64,000 nucleotides of DNA from the NCBI GenBank assembly GCA_963682175.1, contig OY821775.1, positions 12,930,501-12,994,500 of the forward strand. Direction: 5' to 3'. Position 1 is the first letter of the stretch; each line of letters opens with the position of its first letter. Positions 58,611-64,000 of the stretch are shown here, one piece after another. Under the pieces are notes generated by a model, which worked only from the letters and a program-made list of their open reading frames with translations, ran no database searches and was not told the origin of the DNA. The position numbers and the translations under genes are program-made. Origin of the DNA: Triglochin maritima. Taxonomy: Eukaryota; Streptophyta; Magnoliopsida; Alismatales; Juncaginaceae.

Positions 58611-60100
58611 GAGTGTGAAAAGACAACGCTCGACAGCGACCATAGAGCACCAGAGGAAAGATGATGAAGAGCGGGCTAAGAAGAAGAAGGTGGAAGTGGA
58701 GCAAAAGAGAAAAGACAGAGCGACCCAAAGGAACTGATGTGAATTAAATTTATACCGCAAGTGCACGGCGTCAATGGAGACGTGGCAAATACGGGTCGAA
58801 CACAAGGAGGGAGAGATTTCGTAGTTGATGTTATTTTCGATTAAGGGGAAGAAGGGAGAAGAAATAAGTTGGGTTTTTGGTATTTTTGATTTAATTATCT
58901 AAATACGAAACAAAAGCAATTAGAACTAAAACAAGAAATAAGAAGAGAATTCCGTTTGGTGGAGGTTTAGATTTAAGGTTTAGATTAGAGAACTTAGAAA
59001 CTTATAATAAATCATGTTTAGTTATGAAGTATTACAAGATAAATGATTTAACATAAACTCAAGTAATCAAAATACTAATCACGAACTTAGAATAATAACA
59101 TTCATTCATCTTCTCTAACCCTAAATCCGTCACCTCCACCCTTCGGAAAGAGTTAGAAACTCATGGAGGGAGGAAGAAGAAGGGGTCCTTGAGACATTAC
59201 AAAGAAAACTAAAAAGTAAGAAATAAGAAACAGAATTTTATTAATAAAACTGATGAGAATTTTATTTATACCGCAAGTGCACGACGTCTATGAAGACGTG
59301 GCAAGTACGGGTCGAACACAAGGAGGGAGAGATTTCGTAGTTGATGTTATTTTCGATTAAGAGGAAGAGAGAGAGAAGAAATAAATGGGTTTTGAGATTT
59401 TTGGGTTTTAGTTATTTAGAGCAAGAAACAAGAACAATTAAAACTAAAAACAAGAATAAAGATGGAGAATTCCGTCGGGTGGAGGTCTAGACTTAGGTGT
59501 AGATTGGAGAATGGAGAAACTTGAAATAAATCATGTTAGTTATGAAGCATTACAAGATAAATGATTTAACATAAACTCAAGTAATCAAAATATACTAATC
59601 ACGAACTTAAAACAATAACATGCATTCATCTTCTCTAACCCTAATTCCATCACCTCCACCCTTTGGAAAGAGTTAGAAACTCATGGAGGGAGGAAGAAGA
59701 AGGGATCCTAGAGACATTTAAAAGAAAACTAAAAACAAGAATAAAGATGGAGAATTCCGTCGGGTGGAGGTCTAGACTTAGGTGTAGATTGGAGAATGGA
59801 GAAACTTGAAATAAATCATGTTAGTTATGAAGCATTACAAGATAAATGATTTAACATAAACTCAAGTAATCAAAATATACTAATCACGAACTTAAAACAA
59901 TAACATGCATTCATCTTCTCTAACCCTAATTCCATCACCTCCACCCTTTGGAAAAAGTTAGAAACTCATGGAGGGAGGGAGAAGAAGGGATCCTAGAGAC
60001 ATTTAAAAGAAAACTAAAAACAAGAATTAAAAGAACAGAATTTTATTACTAATGATCCAAGACCAAAGGTTCAAAGATGTGTTACATTCGTCCTACAGGG

Positions 60101-60109
60101 CTATTTATA
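60101..60109 (-). promoter_or_regulatory. TATA box of the Athila-like LTR
   Basis: TATAAATAG on the minus strand, about 610 bp inside the LTR start, at the expected U3/R position. Confidence 0.6.
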
Positions 60110-60197
60110 GCCGATACAGGGGATACCAATACATAAAAGGATAGTACACGCGTCGACCCGACACTGGACAAAAATCGGGCACACAGATCAATGACTG

Positions 60198-60248
60198 GGC
60201 GGCGGAAACGCCGCCTATTGAAGGTGTTGTGCGGCGAAAACGCCGCAC
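60198..60248. other. Two adjacent perfect GC hairpins
   Basis: GGCGGCG-GAAA-CGCCGCC (60198-60215) and GTGCGGCG-AAAA-CGCCGCAC (60229-60248) are perfect stems of 7 and 8 bp with four-base loops, 13 bp apart. They lie within the LTR upstream of the TATA box in LTR sense. Confidence 0.85.
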
Positions 60249-60714
60249 AATCAGGTCTGCTCGGGTCCGGATTTTGGTCATGTGTTTATGGTATGATTTG
60301 ATCTTTATTTACGCGTCTGGATGATTCTTTCCATTGTCTTGAACTCCGGATTATTCCTTCCATTGTTGGGGATTTATTTTTGACTTTTCTTTTGACTTTT
60401 CCAACAAAATAACTTGATCCTTTTCTTTTGCAATCAGGTCCTTGGCATTTTGCAATTAAGCCCTTGACCTTTTTGTGATTAGCTCCTTGAATGCTTTTAT
60501 GCTTGGATTCATTTCCATTCGGAACCCGATAAACTTGAACTCGGTCTTTATGATAGAAATGAATCTTTTGCACGCGTTTATGCTCGGAATGTGGGTAATT
60601 TGCATTCAGGTCCCTGTATTCTGTAAATACGACTAAACATATACCTTAGTAGCATTTATTGATATAAAAGTAATCTAAATGAAAGACATATGATGCAATG
60701 TATGCAATGCATCA

Positions 60715-60731
60715 AATACCCCCACACCTAG
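60715..60731 (-). other. Polypurine tract of the Athila-like element
   Basis: On the minus strand CTAGGTGTGGGGGTATT directly precedes the LTR start TGATGC, the place where plus-strand DNA synthesis is primed. Confidence 0.8.
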
Positions 60732-61812
60732 ATTTTGCTAGTCCCTAGCAAAGCAGAATATAAGAAAATGAAAGCAGGGAAATCCTAACTCACTTTCGTA
60801 GGAATCACGGTTGCACTTAGCATGTGCAACAAGCCGTTAAACCTCTTTGTTGCCAAGGAGGAGGAGTGTTGTCTCCTGAGGGTTTTCAGCGGATATACCC
60901 ACAAAATCCTGAATCAACATTTCATTAATAGCTCTCAATATCCCTACCTCAACTTTATATATCTCACTAAGAATTTTTGCATGCTCATTATATAAATCTA
61001 ACTCATTAAAAATATGACTTTGTCTTTGTTCCTCCAACATTCACACCACTAACCCTTCTATACATGTTTATCACTTGAATTATTTTGCACGCCTCCTCTG
61101 GTGGTGAAGTATCATTCGGATCAACCATGGCATGTATCATTCTTTTAGCTTTGGGCCTTGAGTATTATTATTTTTTTTTCTTTTCTTCCGTGATTCAACA
61201 CGTTTGCTTTTTGACACTTTTACCCTTTTGCATTCATGTAGCGAGTTTGGTCGATAATCCCGAGCTGGTAGACTCAAGTTACCGGGTTTCAAGATACCCC
61301 TACGGACCAGTGACTCAAAGGCTTGGGCTTTTGTAATCATTTTGCAAAACTTGTTTTCTTCACTTTATTCCTTTATTTTTATTTTTATTTTCCTCAAGGC
61401 TTAATTGCTATTAGAAGTCCACACTTCCCGGTATATTTTCCTCAACCTCTGCTTTTTATCAACCACTTCAAAGATTTGATTCATCCAATTTAAGTGCATA
61501 CATGTCTTAAAGGGTAATGGGTTATTTCTTTGGAACTTAGATTTATGTCATAATTTCTACAAGCAGACCCATATAATAAGGAACAAGAACTCAATGCAAT
61601 TTGTACTCGGGTTTTGGTAGTTCAATCTTAAGCTATGTCATGAAACATTGATTTTTTTTTTTTTAAAAGAACAGAACAAACAAATAGATATATACATAGA
61701 TAAACACCCCCCCACACCTAAATCATGCATTGTCCTCAATGTATGCATAGATAAAATAAATGCACTTATTACCTGAGTCGGCTTGCGGTAGAGGGGTTGA
61801 GTTTGCTCAACG
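60732..61812 (-). other. Noncoding spacer of the Athila-like element
   Basis: About 1.1 kb between the gag-protease stop codon and the polypurine tract. No RT, RNase H, integrase or envelope-like frame is present; 60837-61040 and 61137-61340 have no recognisable family. A second purine run, minus-strand TAGGTGTGGGGGGGTG (about 61706-61721), closely copies the true polypurine tract. Confidence 0.7.
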
Positions 61813-64000
61813 TCAACCATAATCAGAACTGGATTGAATGACACCATGTTGGTGCATGTATCCAGTTGAATTGTTCCCCATGTTGCAATGAGCGTCCTGA
61901 GTTACAGGTTCCACACCCCTCACATAAATTGGTTCTCTTATTTGCTCGAGTGACGGTGGGTGTGTAGATGAATTCCTCCCCTTTTTCTTACTTCCTTTTT
62001 GATTTTGTGACGATTCAGAAATATTATAGATACGCGATTTCATCACAACATCACTTTGATTGCATGTTATTTCTGGCTCACTATCAATATGAAAGATATT
62101 AAATTCAGCTTTTAAGTTCCCAAAAGATAATTGCATGAGACCATTTCGACAGTTTATCAATGCTTCGGAAGTGGCCAAAAAGGGTCTGCCTAGAATTACA
62201 GGGATTTGTCGATTAGGATTTACAACAGGTGCGGTATCTAGTACGACAAAATCCACTGGGTAAATGAAGTCACCAACCTTGATCAAAACATCATCTACTA
62301 CACCTCTTGGTTTCTTAATAGAGCAATCAGCAAATTGAAGAGTTGTCCTAGAGGGTTTTAATGGACCAAGGTTCATTTGCTCATAGACAGAGTATGGGAG
62401 TAGGTTAACACTAGCACCAAGGTCTAGAAGGGCTTTGTTGATAAAAGTATCTCCTATTGCACATGAAATTGTGGGACATCCAGGATCCTTATATTTTATA
62501 GGACATGTGTTGGACAAAATAGAACTTATGTTTGCAGTTAAGAATGCCTTCTTTGGTACGTTTGTTTTTCTCTTTTTAGTGCACAAATCTTTTAAGAATT
62601 TAGCATAAGCAGGTATTTGTTGAATCATGTCTAAGAGTGGAATGTTCACCTTAACTTGCTTAAATACTTCCAAGATTTTCTCTATTTGTGCACTTGAGTT
62701 CTTTTTGAGTCTATTGGGAAATGGGGCTTTAGGGACATAGACTCGCTCAGGTTCAGGTTGAGCTATGGGTTCAGGTTGAGTAGGTGGGTTGGGCGTTTCA
62801 GATTGGACGTCAGGTTCAATAGTCAGGTCATATGTGGGTGCTTGATGGCTAGATTGATTGGACACTCTAGGATTTACCACATTGTTATCAACTTGTCTTC
62901 CGGACCGTAATGATACTACTGCATTTATTTGTTGGAACGGTCCTTCCTCATTAACCATTTGAACCGGTCTAGGGTTGTTATTTCCTGAAGGTGCTTGATA
63001 GGATTGATATGAATTATTATTAGATCTAGGGTTCACCTCAGGTTGACTTGGAAACCGACCCTTCTCTCTTTCACCTACTATTTGTGCTAGTTGACTGACT
63101 TGTGTCTCTAGCCTTTGGAAGGTCTGGTTGGTTGTTTGTATAAAGGTTTTCATCAAATTTTCCAAGCTTGTCAACCTAACCTCATGATCGTTATTGTTGC
63201 TAAACCCAGAAGATGTATTATTTTGGACATACGGGTTTGGTTGTTGTCTAGGAGGGTGACCTTGTTGGTTTGATGAGAAATTGGAATTATTACGCCAACC
63301 AGAGTTATAGGTTGATGCGTAGGGGTCATTTCTAGCATGGTTATACATGGCATTAACTTGTTCCCAGTCCGCACAATCCTCCATTACATGACCAGTCTGA
63401 CCACATCTAGAGCAGGGGATAGACGATGCTTGATTCACTCGGGTTTGGGCTTGTAGCTCTAGACTTTCCATTCTGCGCATAAGGGTAGCTAGTTTTGCTT
63501 CAGCCGCTATATTGGCATCTACAGCTAAGACACCTGGTTTGGGTTGGCTTGCTATTCTAGATCCAATACTTGGGTTAAGCGGTGTTCTAGCATTGTCCCA
63601 TTGCATACTGTTTTCGGCTAAATCCTCAAGGAAAGTCCAGGCATCATTTTCATTTTTCGACATAAAGTTCCCTTGGCTTACGGATTCTACCATAACTCTA
63701 GATGTGGGTGTCAATCCCTCATAAATAATTTGGCATAATTGCCATCTTGGAATTCCATGATGAGGGCATTGGGTCAGTACACTCTTAAATCTTTCTAGAT
63801 AGGAATAGAACGGCTCGCTCTCAGACTGAACGAATGCAACAATTTCATTCCTAATCCTCATAGTCTTATGGTTGGGAAAATATTTTTTCAGGAATACTTG
63901 AACAAACTCAGCCCAACTCCTAATAGATCTTTCGGCTAGACTATATAACCATTTCTTAGCGTCGTCTTTTAGTGTCAGAGGCACAAATTTCAGACGCACT
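61813..64000 (-). CDS. Athila-like gag and aspartic protease (N-terminus outside window)
   Basis: The open frame of at least 728 codons runs off the right edge. It starts within the retrotransposon gag domain (DDAKKWLYSL, FLKKYFPNHKT, CPHHGIPRWQLCQIIYEGL, ENDAWTFLEDLAENSMQW). A CCHC zinc knuckle (CSRCGQTGHVMEDC) follows near visible residue 200, then a Gln/Asn/Ser-rich linker. The protease lies at about 524-620: LLDLGASVNLLPYSVYEQ with the Athila-style DLG in place of DSG, then VGDFIYPVDFVVLD and VILGRPFLAT. The frame is intact and ends at a TGA just below 61818. Reverse transcriptase, RNase H and integrase, which should follow, are absent, so the element depends on a partner. Its gag-protease could still be functional. 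Confidence 0.9.
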   Translation of the reverse strand, partial: VRLKFVPLTLKDDAKKWLYSLAERSIRSWAEFVQVFLKKYFPNHKTMRIRNEIVAFVQSESEPFYSYLERFKSVLTQCPHHGIPRWQLCQIIYEGLTPTSRVMVESVSQGNFMSKNENDAWTFLEDLAENSMQWDNARTPLNPSIGSRIASQPKPGVLAVDANIAAEAKLATLMRRMESLELQAQTRVNQASSIPCSRCGQTGHVMEDCADWEQVNAMYNHARNDPYASTYNSGWRNNSNFSSNQQGHPPRQQPNPYVQNNTSSGFSNNNDHEVRLTSLENLMKTFIQTTNQTFQRLETQVSQLAQIVGEREKGRFPSQPEVNPRSNNNSYQSYQAPSGNNNPRPVQMVNEEGPFQQINAVVSLRSGRQVDNNVVNPRVSNQSSHQAPTYDLTIEPDVQSETPNPPTQPEPIAQPEPERVYVPKAPFPNRLKKNSSAQIEKILEVFKQVKVNIPLLDMIQQIPAYAKFLKDLCTKKRKTNVPKKAFLTANISSILSNTCPIKYKDPGCPTISCAIGDTFINKALLDLGASVNLLPYSVYEQMNLGPLKPSRTTLQFADCSIKKPRGVVDDVLIKVGDFIYPVDFVVLDTAPVVNPNRQIPVILGRPFLATSEALINCRNGLMQLSFGNLKAEFNIFHIDSEPEITCNQSDVVMKSRIYNISESSQNQKGSKKKGRNSSTHPPSLEQIREPIYVRGVEPVTQDAHCNMGNNSTGYMHQHGVIQSSSDYG

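Larger units (their letters stand above)
55923..58734 (+). pseudogene. Plant mobile domain (aminotransferase-like) gene, broken and truncated
   Basis: Exons can be placed at 55923-55967, 56043-56627 and 57399-58734. The first two introns have GT-AG borders, and the second (56628-57398) is filled with a minisatellite. Recognisable blocks are ILGWFVEHYDAKEVGLR, then PLTAEDVALILGLSVRGK, IWFMKHLRDIKRINRYI and GCVDGCVAILQ joined across the intron to VWLCEKFKF. This is the order of the plant mobile domain family, found both in transposons and in host genes (MAIL/MAIN). A frame change near 56240-56270, a TGA at 56546-56548, a second frame change before 56577 and a TAG at 57948-57950 show it is dead. 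The C-part is a coiled-coil (KTKLLQAEAAFKKAEEVNNM), then a Glu/Lys/Arg tail. Its last stop codon belongs to the LTR of the next element. Confidence 0.75.
58735..60714 (-). mobile_element. 3-prime LTR of an Athila-like Ty3/gypsy element
   Basis: On the minus strand it begins TGATGCATTGC (at 60714), right after a polypurine tract, and ends TTCACATCA (at 58735). The TGATG...CATCA termini fit Athila-type LTRs. A TATA box, TATAAATAG, lies at 60101-60109 on the minus strand. Internally, the stretch from 58735 recurs from 59251, starting with the same TGATG[T/A]GAAT and CCGCAAGTGCAC, and about 285 bp (from about 59442) are repeated again from about 59726. The true LTR boundary could therefore be 59251, with 58735-59250 a second partial LTR. 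The other end of the element lies outside the window. Confidence 0.8.

Noticed and set aside
57617..58805. Long minus-strand frames rich in Ser, Phe and Leu
   Set aside because: They are the reverse complement of the Glu/Lys-coding polypurine tract; the tract is open in several frames by composition alone.
1..64000. tRNA, rRNA or other structured RNA genes
   Set aside because: None recognised by eye on either strand; a covariance-model search would be needed to exclude small RNAs.

Overview
This is a gene-poor, transposon-rich stretch of a flowering-plant nuclear genome, most likely a eudicot. The evidence is GT-AG introns, plant-specific families (CYP90 P450, LLM-domain B-GATA, F-box, plant mobile domain), CACTA, hAT and Harbinger DNA transposons, and Tekay- and Athila-type Ty3/gypsy elements. 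Nothing in the sequence identifies the species.

Left third (1-23334): a recent tandem segmental duplication. Copy 1 occupies 1-2674. Copy 2 starts inside the last exon of an LLM-domain B-GATA factor gene (about 8748-8844) and runs to 23334. A truncated, nonsense-riddled Tekay-type chromovirus (2675 to about 8745, minus strand) sits exactly at the junction. The copies were then edited separately. Copy 1 gained a hAT MITE and appears to have lost 2.25 kb between TTAC microhomologies. Copy 2 gained a 9,193-bp CACTA element with a clean TTA target duplication whose empty site survives in copy 1, plus one more hAT-like MITE. The CACTA element carries a full-length 1,069-aa TNPD-type transposase and a second, ten-exon gene ending in a Ulp1-type cysteine protease, interrupted by one in-frame TGA.

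Middle (23335-39650): intergenic DNA holding two solo LTRs of the Tekay-like family (A) and three LTRs of an unrelated family (B), one of them split by a nested family-A solo LTR. A fourth family-B LTR lies at 50207-51663. Most LTRs of both families carry arrays of the palindrome CGGTCGACCG and decayed versions of it.

Right (39650-64000): an intact eight-exon CYP90D-type brassinosteroid P450 gene (39726-43301), an RTE-type LINE relic (about 45463-46515), an intronless F-box gene (53643-54821, minus strand), and a broken plant-mobile-domain gene (55923-58734) with a 22-bp minisatellite in an intron and a long polypurine glutamate/lysine-coding tail. That gene is cut off by the 3-prime LTR of an Athila-like element (58735-60714). 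The element's internal part (to the window end, minus strand) encodes gag and protease but no reverse transcriptase.

The only host genes that look functional here are the P450 and the F-box gene. The rest is a record of transposon insertion, nesting, LTR recombination, segmental duplication and point-mutational decay at CpG-rich motifs.
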